DNA of 64,000 nucleotides from Maratus speciosus (lineage: Eukaryota; Arthropoda; Arachnida; Araneae; Salticidae), in assembly GCA_963932465.1 (NCBI GenBank), contig OZ010799.1, positions 279,407,164 to 279,471,163 of the forward strand, written 5' to 3'. The first letter of the stretch is position 1. Every line of letters begins with the position of its first letter. The notes beneath the pieces are model-generated. The model worked only from the letters and a program-made list of their open reading frames with translations, did not search any database and was not told the DNA's origin. The position numbers and the translations under genes were made by a program. Positions 46,081 through 57,941 of this stretch are shown here, piece by piece.

Positions 46081-48517
46081 ACGAGTAGTAAAAAATAGGG
46101 TAGGTGGGTTAAACCGGGTAGCGCAGATCCCTCCTTCAGTTGTACTTCTGTCTATCAGCCAACACGAGAAATTACTTGTCGGTAACCATTATGGCATTTA
46201 TAGCTGATTGAAACGTTACTGTGTGCGGTTTTTCTAGTGTGAAGGAATTAGTTTCAATTACTCTTAAAAAATTGTTTTATTTGATTCTAGATTTTACGCG
46301 TATAACCACTTTTTTTCAGCATATTAAATATTCCTGAGTACTATATCTAATTCTTTCCTTTCCTGATAATATTTTAAAACTTTTACTGATCTTTTGCTTA
46401 TAGGATTAAGAGTAGTGACGCTATGTTTAAACTCTTACGTTGGAGTAAAACCGGGTACTTAAGAGTGGGTCAAAACTGGGTATACCCGATTTTGTCCGAC
46501 ACTCATAGAATGTTTTTTTAGTATAGTTAATAAATTAGCATGGAATTTTAAATTGCATTCTTAATGCTGTTAAGTTATAATATAATTCTAAATCTATCTA
46601 GTTATAATGAAAAAACTTTAATTTTGATTTTGTTTTATATTAAAAAGTGGGTCTAATTTTTAACTTACATTTATGAAATTAAATAATTTGCAATTATTAA
46701 TGAAATTAATAATGGTACTAATTCAGGCATAATTTTATATTATACTTATTACATTTTAATAAATAACTTTCTAATCTGAGGTGTAATAACTTGAGTTATA
46801 GGTCCACTTAAAATGCAAATATATTTCGTGACTTGTTTCTCTAAATAAAATAATCTGCCCAAAATGAGAAATAATCCATAAAATCTCAATCCTATATAAC
46901 TAGGCTATATAACCTGCAACAGGATTTTTTTTATCAAATAGTAAACAGGCAAGAAAAAAACCTCTTGATGAATGAAACTTTCCCAGACTCATTTGCTGTA
47001 TATAATAGGAGTGGATGGATTACGAAAGAGGTCTTTATTTTATTTGGTTAAAAAATGTATAGATTTTTCCAACCCTTGCCCTGAAAAGACCGTTCTTTAA
47101 ATCCTTAATAGGTGTTCAATTCATATAAAAGAATCCAGTTAATCTAGTAAGAGAAAGCAATGTATTTATATATGCTTCTTTCCTTACGCAACGCATCGAT
47201 TTCAACCCCTTGATGTGTCATTCATGTATCTCTAAGCTCATACTAAGAACAAGAGGTGAAAAAGTTGTTATTTTCCAACTCTGCGCGATCTGTAACAATT
47301 TACCAAATTGGAAACTTATTTAAAACTGCATTTTCGAGAGCAGCAATTGTAAATACTGCAATCAGAAGGTTCGAATAAACAGGGATTTTTCCCTACAACA
47401 ATGTTTTTCCAGACCATCTTTTTGCTCCTTTCGGAAGTGACAGAGAAACCCATGAAAGTCATGATAACACACCTAGCTCAATGCAGCCACAGGTTTGCAT
47501 AGCTGCAGAAATAAATATTTCTGAAACATTAGAGGATAATGGAGCTCAACCTTCCGAACATAAACGAGTTGACAACATCCAGCGTCTTTCACGTCGAACC
47601 GCTTCCAGATGCAGCAGTTAACATCACAATGACAGACGTCATCACTCATTCAAAATGTTACATCTACAGAATACATTAGTAAAATTATCCATTCGACATC
47701 TTCAGACTATGTAGCCCAGCAATCTGTATTTCCAATTTCGTCTAAAATGTTATTATCACCCTTCTAAGGAAGGCTTTAGAATTGAGAAAAGAAAGGGAAA
47801 AACTTATTTTGATTTCTTCTCCCTATAAATTACAGATCGAAACATATATTAAGGAGAAATAAGCCAAACAAACTGGAAGACAAAAAAAGAAGTTTCTTTA
47901 AAAGAAAAAAGAAAGAAACCAAAAAAGATTGCGGACACATCTTCAGAAGAAGAGGATAATGAAACCTGTATGTTTTGCTATGAACATTACTCAAATTCTA
48001 AATCCAAATACGATGTTTGAAATGCCACGGATAGGCACACGAAGCATGTAGTAATGCAGAAGAATATGATGACAAATTCATCTGTGATTTTTGAAGCTAA
48101 AAGAACTCTAAAACGTACAGTGTAAAGTAAGCAGGCCTATATAGAAAATTTGCTAACGAATTATTTTTTTTTTACACATGGAAGAACACATGTGCAATTT
48201 CGTTTTGTTAAAAATAATAAAAATGTATTTTTTACTATATTAAGCAAGACCTTTTTCACCAAAATGAGTTTTCCAGTAGTTTTAAATGGATACCCAGTTT
48301 TACCCAACCAGCGAGGTAACACTAGATTTTTGCATACGTTTGAAAACAGCTATTTTTTTATATAAACAATTATACATATATATATATTGTTTGAAAAGAA
48401 TGTTTTTAATGTAAAACAAATCCTTGGCTATAATAAAACAGTGTTCAAAGTTTGTTTTCCCATTTCACAGCATTTGAGACTAACAAACTTTTATGGTACC
48501 CGATTTTGCCCCACCTT

Positions 48518-48527
<10 letters not shown>
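46079..48527 (+). mobile_element. pogo/Tigger-like DNA transposon inserted in a (TA)n tract
   Basis: The left end has TAGGGTAGGTGGGTTAAAC followed by CGGGTA. The right end has TACCCGATTTTGCCCCACC followed by TTCCCTA. These form an imperfect inverted repeat of about 25 bp. TA microsatellite lies on both sides, as expected for a TA-targeting Tc1/mariner-superfamily element landing in a TA run. The sub-terminal interior repeats CCGGGTA and ACCCGATTTTG words. The transposase remnant is at 46,960-48,098. Confidence 0.82.
46960..48098 (+). pseudogene. pogo/Jerky-type DDE transposase with C-terminal PHD-like finger, degenerate
   Basis: In changing plus-strand frames the DDE_1 (pogo) domain end is readable. 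RSGWITKEVF lies near 47,010 and ILNRCSIHIK near 47,100. A cysteine/His-proximal block follows: FLPYATHRFQPLDVSF near 47,190-47,230, then TIYQIGN-like sequence near 47,310. After a linker come PYKLQIE (47,820) and a Lys-rich region, then CMFC (47,968), KCHG-AHEAC and FICDF. The last block is the PHD-like zinc finger found at the C-terminus of some insect pogo transposases. The N-terminal CENP-B HTH and most of the catalytic domain are missing or unreadable. Many stops. Confidence 0.82.

Positions 48528-48554
<27 letters not shown>
48521..48554. repeat. (TA)n microsatellite, right flank of the pogo-like element
   Basis: A pure TA run continuing the tract interrupted at 46,077. Confidence 0.95.
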
Positions 48555-48557
<3 letters not shown>

Positions 48558-49729
48558 GATGCTGTAGAGGAAAATAGCATGAAACATTTATTAGCTCCTT
48601 TCTACATCTGTTTCTACTAAATTTTTTTGGTAACATGCCATTTATCTTTTAAAATAAGCAATTTTTCTATTCGCATACACTTTACGGTAGTTATCGCGAT
48701 ATATCACCAATATTAACATGTTGATATATTCCGATATTAAATTTACGATATTCTCCCCACCTAGCAGTTAAACTTTTGAAAAAAAAGATCAAAAAAGTTT
48801 TTCCGAAAACTTGTAGCAATTTATTCCAGGATGACATTTTAGAAGTATCGGCAAATATATATATATATATATATATATGCTCTAAAAGTTAAAATCTTCT
48901 AATTGGTGATGCAATTGATTTTTAAAAACATGAGTTTTAACTCTTTCAAATACATTGGTGAGCATAGGTCACTTCGCGCCTCACAAAGACTATATTTTTT
49001 CTACCATAAAACTAACTAAACGTCCGTATTTTAACACAATCTTTTTAGAGCAACTCAACAGGCTAGATTTACACTCACCTACGAAAATTTCGAAACATTC
49101 GGACAAATATAAATATTTTTTACTAAATAAAAACTGCAAAAACTTCGACAAAATTAGCAAAAACCAGAGTTACACCGTGGTAAAAATCTTACCAGCCTTT
49201 CCCCCACTAAATATTAATATTTTTTCACTCGGGCTAGGAAAACATTATGTTTTTAACATCTAAAAATTTCAAAGAGTCTGGATGATAACGACAAACTTTA
49301 AGAATTTAAAATACTGGAAGAACCTTGTCCCTCCCCCCACCTCCCTTTCCAGGCATATTTCAAAATTACACATAAGACTCCAAAAATCAAATTATGCAGA
49401 ATATTAATACCAAATAATAATAACAATACCAAAAAGCATATACTTCCAATTCTCTTTGAAATACTGCAATACATTTAAAAAAATACAAAATTAATCTTTT
49501 AAAAAAATTCACTGTCCAAAGTCACTTTTCTGTTTTTCTGCGGATTTTACACTACGAATCACATTACGTATATATTATTGAAAAATACACACTTAATGTT
49601 ATACAGTAGCTTTGAAATGATCGAGTATTGATTTGGTTCAGATATAAATGGATTTAAGGGTGAAAAAAATTAGTTTGAAAAGAAAAAAAAACCACCAAGA
49701 TTTTGATATGAAAATAAAATCTATATCTA
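48555..49729. other. Non-coding sequence
   Basis: A short (TA)n lies at about 48,857-48,878. The 102-codon frame at 48,955-49,263 has no motif or homologous copy in the window, and I do not call it a gene. Confidence 0.5.
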
Positions 49730-50911
49730 TCTATATTATAAAAAACAAATATATATCTGTGCGTAACGCTGACGTCATTTTGCAAATGGCAGCACTTTGA
49801 AATCTGGAATGAAATTTAGGTTTTGCAACTTCCGTGTTCAACTCGTCGTCAGCTTAAAATTCCGAGTAAAATGAGAACAACATTTAATATTTTTGTTGAA
49901 CATTGTCACAATTCTATTTCAAAGACCCGTGATCGGGGGGTATGTAACTCACAATTATGTGGGTGAGAAACTGGAAATTGTTTTAATCCCTTCCGTTTAG
50001 GTCTAAAATGAAAGTACTAAGTTTTATCCCACGTACTAGGTGAACATTAGAAAATATGTACATATTTATAGTTGCAAAACACTTTTTTAAATTATCTTAA
50101 CAATATCTCAGAACAATTAATTCTTTCAAAAACATTGTCAATACAAATATCGTAGAATTTGAAATTCTGAATAAAATGAGTACCTATATTAATATTTTTG
50201 CTGAACATTAAGGTCGCAATTCTATTTCTAAATTTTGCCTTAACCGCTAATCAAGAGAGAGACAGAGTTATCAATCCGCCCTGCCTCCGTTTATTACATA
50301 CATGTATTTTCTTTAAGTTGTTGGGGCCCTCGCGATGTTTCTATAATTATGTTAATGCTTTATTTTGTATATTTTGAGGATTATAATTTAGTAGTTATCG
50401 AGAAAGAGGTACATAATTGACAGCCGTTTTACATGCCATTTCTCAACTGATATCGTCAATCTTAAACCTTAGTTTAAAAAAAAAAAATGAAGCTTATAAT
50501 ACTTTTTTTCAACATTACGAAGGTTTTAAAATTTTATGAAATTAACTTAAGATGGTCGTATACTAGTCGAAAATAATTTTTATTAAAACCATCTTAGTCC
50601 TTTTCGTAAAATATCGAAGTTTAAAATCGTGCTATTGGTTGACCTATAATTCCTCTAGCGACAAGAATCCTGCACACTCATTTGTTCCCTCGCTCCTCCC
50701 CATTATTTTCGACCTCCTTAAATGTGATGCATACGCACTGTTATTCACTATATATGTCAAATTAAATTCGACGCATAATTCAAATACAATATCAGAGATC
50801 ATAAACAATATTTCCCATCATTTACAAATCCTTTTTGAAATATGCTAAAAATCATGAAATAATGCACTTTTTAAGTTATCTATTTGTTCGTAGCGGCAAA
50901 GCCGCACCTAG
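49730..50911 (+). mobile_element. Non-autonomous Helitron
   Basis: The 5' end is TCTATATTATAAAAAAC after an A. The 3' end has the hairpin GCGGC-AAA-GCCGC (50,893-50,905), then ACCTAG and T at 50,912. TC at the start, a GC hairpin 2-3 bp before CTRR, and insertion between A and T without duplication are the definition of Helitron ends. No Rep/helicase sequence is visible in 1.18 kb. The interior carries one copy (inverted) of a GGGAAAACTTAGT / GGGATTAAAACAATTTCCAG module that also occurs twice outside, at 50,918-51,000 and 51,405-51,480. Confidence 0.92.
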
Positions 50912-51830
50912 TAGGGCGGGAAAACTTAGTACGTTTATTTCTGACCTACGTCGAAGGGATTAAAACAATTTCCAGCTTTCCCGTATTTAATTCCGAATTC
51001 GGCCTTTTTTTTCATTTCCTACCACTGGGCTATAATCCGTAATCAAGAGTTTAAGACATAACTCTGAAAATATCCAAAATAAAGCCTAAAATAATTACAA
51101 AATCCTCAAATAATACCTCAATAAATTAAAAAAGATATATAAATTAGAAACAGGGTGAACTGAAACTCGTCTTTTCTGGCTTCAATCACTTGATTTACGA
51201 TTTAGGCAAAACTTTGCATTATAATTGTAAAAATTCAACAAAAATATTAAGTACACATTTCAATCAGAATTTTAACCTCTACAACATCTGCATTGACAAT
51301 GTTTTTGATAGAGTTAGTTTTTTTAGATATTGCTATGGTAATTAATAAAAATGTGTTTTTTGACTATAAATCTGTACATATCTTCAACCACTCATCTATT
51401 AAGAGGGAGAAAACTTAGTTCATTCTAGACTTAAAATAAAGGGATTAAAACAATTTCCAGCTTTCCCCTAATTAATTCCAAATGCGGCCCTTTTTTCCTC
51501 CCCTACCACTGGTCTATGAAGAGTTTTAAAGACTTTAAAATTCTATGTGCTCTTTTCCAATTTCGGATGCCAATTTCGAGTAGGAAGAAAAATCTTGATT
51601 ATTTATTGTGACAATAAAATAACACAGAACAGATTTTTTTTTTCTTTTTAAGCAGTTTTAAAGAGTTTTGAAACTTTAAGTATTATTACTGTGAGAGGTG
51701 AAGAAAACTGGGAAACGAAATTTTGAAGGTGAAATTCAGATAAAATTTTAAATCAAACGGATATGATGGAATGAATAGTTAATGAAATTTAGGACTGATT
51801 ATTTATTCACTTAAAGTAACAAATACAGTA
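50912..51830. repeat. Two direct copies of a Helitron-associated module, otherwise non-coding
   Basis: GGGCGGGAAAACTTAGT...GGGATTAAAACAATTTCCAG, CTTTCCC, TTAATTCC and GCGGCCYTTTTTT appear at 50,918-51,010 and 51,405-51,500. Each is followed by CCTACCACTGGKCTAT. An inverted version lies inside the Helitron at 49,965-50,040. They may be remains of an adjacent Helitron. Confidence 0.65.
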
Positions 51831-51837
51831 GAGCAAT

Positions 51838-52150
51838 TTTTTAAACCTTTAACTGATGTCAAAGAAATTGTCACATAACTAGTGTGAAGCGGTCTGTGAG
51901 ACCGCTCCGACGAAAGATGAATAAAAGCCGCGATAAACTTATAGGATGTTGTTTTTGTACTAAACTTTTTGCACAGGTGTGTTATAATTAAAATTCATCT
52001 ATTCAAAAGTCTCTGGTATTAATACTAAAATTTCAAACGAATCAAAATTTCAGTAGTGTTTGTAGATAAACTGAAATTTGCAAGTTAAACTATGAAAATT
52101 GAAAAAAGCACTGGTCTGTGAGACCGGTAACATCAGTTAAAGGATAAAAA
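51838..52150. repeat. Palindrome-bearing satellite, copy 1 (GCGGTCTGTGAGACCGC)
   Basis: Contains AGCGGTCTGTGAGACCGCT at about 51,888-51,906 and CTGGTCTGTGAGACCGG at about 52,110-52,126, separated by about 219 bp. The string after the second palindrome (TAACATCAGTTAAAGGAT) and before the first (AACTGATGTCAAAGAAATTG) match copy 2 at 53.2-53.6 kb. One unit would be roughly 290 bp with two hairpins. Confidence 0.8.
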
Positions 52151-52465
52151 AAAGTTTTAAACAGTTTAAACTTTGGTATTGTGGAGAAGGGAGTAAAAAG
52201 GGGAGGTGAAATTTCGGAAGAAAGGTTAGCACAATGGCGGTTTTATCTTTATTTTTTAAATAAGAAATGAAAAGAAATGCAGAAGAGTTCCACCCCCGAT
52301 TAAGAAATAATATGACAGTAAAGCACTTTTAAGGACTTTTAAAAAAATTTGTATGAAAATAAGCACTTTCAAGCACCAAAAAAAAATTCGTTTGAAAAAT
52401 ACAAGTACTTTTAAGGACCGTACGAATCCTGATATATAGAAAATTTCCTGGCTACAGAGTAGTCC

Positions 52466-52640
52466 TGCACGGGTCAAGTTGCACCAGACACAAAACCGAA
52501 TATTATACTTAAGTCAACCCACAACTTGACCCGAACCCTCCAAAAATATTTCCTCGATCCGCAACCTGACCAGAATCAGCCAAAATAATTTTCGGCAACC
52601 TGCAACTCAACCCAGACTTATTTTAACCCGAACCCGATAT
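52466..52640. repeat. GACCCGAACCC-rich stretch, hAT-end-like
   Basis: CCTGCACGGGTCAAGTTG followed by repeated AACTTGACCCGAACCC and AACCTGACC words, related in vocabulary to 26.39-26.55 kb. Probably the degenerate end of a DNA transposon. No partner end is assigned. Confidence 0.4.
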
Positions 52641-52792
52641 AAAAGGAAAGGGAATCGTGTTTTATTTGTTTTATGCAATGTAATCTACAATTACATCTCT
52701 AATAAAAATTTATGTTTTATGTAGGAAAATGAACAAATGTATACACTTTAATATTCAAACATATGTGGGTATCATGCCCACAAGTATTTGAA

Positions 52793-52873
52793 GTGAGGAC
52801 AGCTTGTTAAAAAGCGCCATCGATATTCACCATCATGGTTGATCTTAATGGCGCTTGGTGACAAGTTGTCCTC
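52793..52873. repeat. Imperfect hairpin
   Basis: GAGGACAGCTTGTTAAAAAG followed by CGCCAT pairs with ATGGCG followed by CTTGGTGACAAGTTGTCCTC across a loop of about 30 bp. No TSD identified. Confidence 0.7.
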
Positions 52874-52913
52874 AACATGGCTCACAATCACATGACACAC
52901 CTAAGTGATGTAG

Positions 52914-54249
52914 GATAGGTGGGGGCTAAAGTTACGCACTTATCATTAATTTTGATTTTTAACGAACACATTGATCTAAACTTATGTGACGACTGATTAT
53001 AATGTTGTATTAAAACCTTAGGCACGTTCCACTATCAAACGACATTCTGTCAAATTATAATTCCGTGAGAAATTGTAATTTTAAAAAAACATTGCTCTGC
53101 GTATGTTTGCCCCATTGGTTGGGCTAAAAGTACGCAGTGATGAGGAAAAGATACACAGTGCGCATTTTTGCCCCCTTACGGCCGGATTTTGCCCCTTTTT
53201 CACTAAAATGAATGAGTAATGTAAAAGAATTAGTAAATTTCGATAGTATTTAAACTGAAAATTCTAAACTAGACCATGAAAAAAACAGCGGTCTGCGAGA
53301 TCGCAAATAGCAGTTAACCTCTAACTGTTGTGACAAAAATTGTTTCATAAATACTGTAAGCGGTCTCCGAGACCAATTAATCGTTGATTGAATAAAATGG
53401 TTGACTGACTCATAAGAGGCGGTTTCTGCGCTAAACTTTATGCAAAGGACTATTATAGTAAAATTTTCCGCATTCAGAAGTCTTCAGCTTTACTTCTAAT
53501 TTAACAAACCAATCAAAATTAAACTAACATAACTACTTAAATTGAAAATTACAAGTTAATCTGTGAAAACTGAATATTGCAGCGGTCGGTGAGACCGTTA
53601 ACAAGAGTTAAGGATTAAGGTTTAAAACAAAAGCGATTCATGAAACAATATTGATTTTTAAAAGTAGGTAGGTAGATACCTACGTTCTATATTTTAAAAA
53701 AAAACTTAACTAGAAAAAGGAAAATGTAGTTTACTAACTTATATTAGTTAAGCAGCTATTATATTTTATATAATACAAATTTAGAAATTGTGGAAAGCTT
53801 TGCATCTAGCTAAAACGATAGGGCAATGTCCCGTATCTTAAACATGTGCGTATCTTTGTCCCAAGAAGGATGCGTACTTTTACCCTATTCTGCAGTATTT
53901 TGCTTAACCGGCTACCCATAAGTATAAACAAATGTGATCGAGGCAAACTACCGCATTTAGAAGCTAAAAATATTTCGATCTCCACTAAAATTTTGGATTT
54001 GTAAAAATTCCAGGTACTGTCAGCTAAAGAATCAAGTGAAAATTTTAAAATATTAGATCAAAATTCGAAAATTTAAAAACTTACCTCATTTTCTTAGCAC
54101 AAATTGCTACTTTTATCAAAGGTTTAAACAAATAACTAGTACACTTGAAATAAAACTGCCACCTATTGGTCATGAGAGCCGAAATGTTGCTTCATATGAA
54201 ATCATATAGTATTTTTTCCCCTCTCGTATCTTTACCCCTACCTACCCTA
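52914..54249. mobile_element. Second pogo-like, non-autonomous element
   Basis: The left end is GGATAGGTGGGGGCTAAAG, then TTACGC. The complement of the right end reads GGGTAGGTAGGGGTAAAG, then ATACGA. TA lies outside both ends. The ends share GGTAGGTRGGG with the element at 46,079-48,527. Sub-terminal repeats of TACGCA and TGCCCC are present. It contains part of the GGTCTGTGAGACC satellite (53.2-53.6 kb). No transposase sequence recognised. Confidence 0.75.
53225..53625. repeat. Palindrome-bearing satellite, copy 2, inside the pogo-like element
   Basis: AGCGGTCTGCGAGATCGC (about 53,288), GCGGTCTCCGAGACC (about 53,350) and AGCGGTCGGTGAGACCG (about 53,580). The spacing is about 61 and 232 bp, giving a period of about 293 bp. 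The flanking strings match copy 1 at 51.84-52.15 kb. Confidence 0.8.
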
Positions 54250-54559
54250 TATCTCTCTTTGCATGAGAAAGTAAAAACTCGGCATTTTATCGCTCAGAAA
54301 CACATGTAAAATTAAAATGCAAATGTTTATATTTAGGTGTTTTCCAAGTCTAAGATTTTCAATAACTGACATTTTTTATCAAATACTCGCCTTCTAATCT
54401 TTGTAAAGAAAGTGATTTCTATAAATCTTTTAATATTTTTAGAATTTTTGATTAATCTATTTCAAACCAAGAAGTTCAGCATTTCATAAGAAGGTTTTAA
54501 GTAGAGGATCACGTGATTTTGAGTTTGTATAGTTGGATATCAATCTCTTCATGGAATGA

Positions 54560-54780
54560 AATTTCATTGATATTCTCTCTTCAAAATGAAGTTATATAGC
54601 ACGTATTCTTAAAAGTTGTAAAATTTGCATAATTTCTAATTAATTAATTAAAATATTTCTTACAAAGCTTACAGAATAACTAATGATTTTAAGAAATTAA
54701 TACTGCTGTTTTTATGAAAAATTTACAAAATTGTCTTAAAATAAGTATGTTAAGTAACGCTTAAATAGAGGATTATATTG
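54560..54780. pseudogene. Decayed exon-like module (relative of 58.9-60.3 kb)
   Basis: GAAATTTCATTGATATTCTC, then after about 95 bp GCTTACAGAATAACTAATGAT. On the complement, TATTTTAAGACAATTTTG and ATTTTTCATAAAAAC parallel the 31.3-kb copy. Open frames are broken. Confidence 0.3.
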
Positions 54781-54898
54781 ACAAATAGCTTATTTAAAAA
54801 CTTTTTTCGCGACGTATATAATGAATACTTAATTGACATTAACATGTTTAAAATTTTTAAATAATGAATATTATGAGAAATACTCTTTCGTTCCTCTA

Positions 54899-55099
54899 CA
54901 CTCTTAAAAATTTGCAGCATTCTGGCAGGTCATTTGACCGTTTTTTCCGAAAACGGTTAAAGCAACCGTAATTTAACACTATTCTGACCATATTATTGGC
55001 CATTTTATGGTCAGAATATAGTTAAATTATGGTTATGAAACCGTTTTTTCTAAAAACGGTCGAATGACCTGCCAGAATGCTGCAAAATTTTTAACAGTG
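54899..55099. mobile_element. 201-bp foldback MITE, CACTSTTAAAAA ends
   Basis: TA (54,897-54,898), then CACTCTTAAAAATTTGCAGC on the left. The right end is GCTGCAAAATTTTTAACAGTG followed by TA (55,100-55,101). The arms pair almost perfectly (CATTCTGGCAGGTCATT, CCGTTTTT, AAAACGGT), and the centre is also a palindrome around GGCC. Same end type as 36,150 and 39,466. Confidence 0.9.
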
Positions 55100-55830
55100 T
55101 ATAACGATTTTTTTTATATCATTTGCACGTATTAGACTAACTGATAATCAATTAACACTATCATCATTTTCATTTTAAAAGTCATTTACAGATAGTTTTA
55201 TATATGCCTTTGTACTTCTGTAACGCAAATGAATTCAGCAAGTAATGCAAATTTACAAGAATAGCAAAAATCGATGTCGCCTGCCAGTATCATTTACCTC
55301 ACGAAATGAAGTCTTTTTCAATGGAAATCTTTTTTCAAAACGAAACTCGTAATACTCATACATAAAATGTTATAAATTATACATAAATGCATTCAAATGT
55401 TCATGCATTAAAATGTTCATGTATAAAAATGTTTACGTGTCCTCACAATTTTACAGAACTAATGACATTAAAATTTAATAATATTATTTATTTAAAACAC
55501 ACATGAAATTGGATTAAGAACGCACAGGACCTTTAAACATTCAAAAAATGATTTTTCGGATTTTGTTTTATTATGAATTTTTAAAATTTCCTTATCAGGA
55601 TACGAAAATCCCCGTTCAAAAATTTGTATTATTTCTTGAGTTATAATCATTTATAGACGGTGAGTGCAATTGATAATCCATTGATACTGAAACTTTAAAA
55701 TGGGTTTTCTTAGATTAGTAAATTTGGAGTTTGCGCGCACTGTTACGTTCAAACTATATAAGCTAAAGCTTTAAAAAATTAAGGAAATATGAGTTTCTTT
55801 ATATTCTTCATGCTAAAAACAAAATAAAAT
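55100..55830. other. Non-coding, contains another decayed exon-like module
   Basis: At 55,305-55,470 the order GAAATGAAGTCTTTTTCAAT, then CTCACAATTTTACAG, then AACTAATGACATTAAAA repeats the layout seen at 31.2 and 58.95 kb. A further acceptor-like copy (CCTTACAGAACTAATAAC) lies at 57,112-57,129. Confidence 0.35.
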
Positions 55831-55836
55831 CACATA

Positions 55837-56650
55837 CAGTCCTCCCCACTTAATCGGGTCACAGATAATCGAATTCCGCTTATTCGAATAGAATCCTCCG
55901 GAACCGAATTTATTCCTATTGGTTCTATGTTATTTCTCCCCGCTTAAACCAAAGACCTTTTACGAACGCCCCCGCTTAATCTAATAACAAATGTGTGACC
56001 TATGTTTGAAAATAGGCGCGGAAAGAACGTTTCATCTGGAATTTCCTTCCACCTTTTGGCATTTTTGGTTCCTTTACGCTGAAAACAAATGTTCAGTTCT
56101 TCTTGCAATGATTTCGGCCGGCAGGTGTATAATGGACAGGTCAAATGATTTCCCCACCTTGATCTAACCCCACCATCACTGTTTGCTGTTAATCAGGCTT
56201 TAATGGCAATGAGCTGTCACTTCGAGACTCGAGATGGTAGTTGTGATATTTTGCACTCATTCGAAAAATAACTCGATATTTAGTTCTTTAAAATTCCACT
56301 TAAACAAACCACTTTATACGATTTTTTAAGGCAGTATAAGTAATGTAAGTCAGACGTAGCAAAGTTTTGACCAAATTCAAACAAGTTGCATTAAATGTGA
56401 TGTAAACTATGTAAATGTATGTACATACTGACATTAAATTAATACGTATTTACTTTATATTAGCAGTTGCATTTATTTTAGTTTATGTTATTCTATTAAC
56501 GATTTATTGTGTTGTTAATTAAATATACCATAGATGGTTATTTTGCCTTTTTATTATGCATTAAATATTACAGTTATCATTCCCCGTTTAATCAAATACC
56601 CCCGCTTAATCGAATATAATTTGTGGGACCATAAATATTCGTTTAAACTG
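55837..56650. mobile_element. Tigger-like non-autonomous element
   Basis: TA then CAGTCCTCCCCACTTAATCG on the left. On the right, TTTAAACTG then TA (56,651-56,652). Both sub-terminal regions carry CCCCGCTTAATCNAATA words in inverse orientation. The 66-codon minus frame at 55,944-56,144 overlaps the repeat-rich end, and I could not link it to a transposase domain. A related degenerate stretch (CCCGAATAGAGGATAC, ATTATCTGACAAATT) lies near 40,400-40,590. Confidence 0.65.
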
Positions 56651-57933
56651 TATGTTGATTATTCATTTTTTTGCATTTGAAAAACTTGAAAAAAAATTGT
56701 ATTTTTTTTTTCGTACAAAAAATATCTTTTAAACAAAACACTTTGTATATATTTTGGTTTTAATTTAGAAGTAGGTGTGATATGGTTCTATTTTGTTCAA
56801 AAATTGTTTTTTTTTTTTTATATTCATAATTTAGAGTTTTATCATATGCGTTAATATTTAATGATTACGAATTAGTGAGATGAATTTTTAAATTTAAAAT
56901 TTAAATATTAATTTCTATGTACAACAATAATTTTTCTAAATAATATAGCTAAGAATATATACTTTATGCAGAAAGGAAAAAAAGATCGGAATTGCATATT
57001 ATTTGTGTTTTGGTACTTTGAAAAAGGCGATATCTTTTATCGTTTCGACACATTCAAATGTCCTGTGCCCTCTTAAAATATCCATGCATTAAAAGGCTTA
57101 CGTTTCCTCACATCCTTACAGAACTAATAACTATAAAAATTGTTTAACCCTTAAATGCCTGAGTTTTTAAAAATCATTTAAAAAATGTTTTTCGGCTTTC
57201 TTTTTTTAAATAAATTATGGGAAAAATACTTCAAAAAATCATATTTTGTTTTAAGTATGAATTACGGCTAAAAAAACTGTTTGATACTAATCGGCAGTAC
57301 TGCTGTTTAATTTAAATAATAATTTTCCTTGATAAAATTCTATAATATTAAACACACAAGAATTTAGAGAACTATGATAAGAAATAAATTTTACTTGCTC
57401 ACTGCAGAACAAAATAGGGTATTTCGCAAGCTTCCGAACAAAACAAAAAAACATGTATCAACAATTGAAAAAATAAATCTATCCTTATTCTTAAACAGAA
57501 CAAGTGTTGCCATCTAAATGTTGAAAATCGATTTAATAATATTTTCAGAATGTATTTTATTGGCAACATTAGGCATTATAGCTTCAATATTATTCTAATA
57601 GTATTTATAAGCCTAAATTGTGTATGTTGCCGAAAAGCAACACCCGGCATTTAAGGGTTAATTAAAACAGCCCTGAAATCGGGTTAAAACTGGAAGTTAC
57701 ATTTATGCCAAAATCAATGTTCCTACCTTTGGAGTTTTACATCTATCATCTTCTTTGCACTCACGTCGTACGCAGAGTATAAATAGTTCTCTTTATCATA
57801 TTTTTTATTATAATGATGTATACAAACAATTTTATCAGATAAATACTTTAATAAAAATAAAACGAAAATAAATGCCTTTCTAGTGTATACCATTTAACAG
57901 CTAAAGCTAAAGTTAGAACATTGAAATATTTTA
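56651..57933. other. Non-coding AT-rich sequence
   Basis: Nothing supported except the weak exon-like acceptor copy near 57,112-57,130 and simple T runs. Confidence 0.5.
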
Positions 57934-57941
57934 CTATAGAT

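Noticed and set aside
48955..49263. 102-codon plus-strand gene
   Set aside because: Lys/Asn/Phe-rich without recognisable domain or second copy. Compatible with chance in AT-rich DNA.
55944..56144. Tigger HTH transposase exon
   Set aside because: I could not match it to CENP-B/HTH residues. Much of it is the element's sub-terminal repeat.
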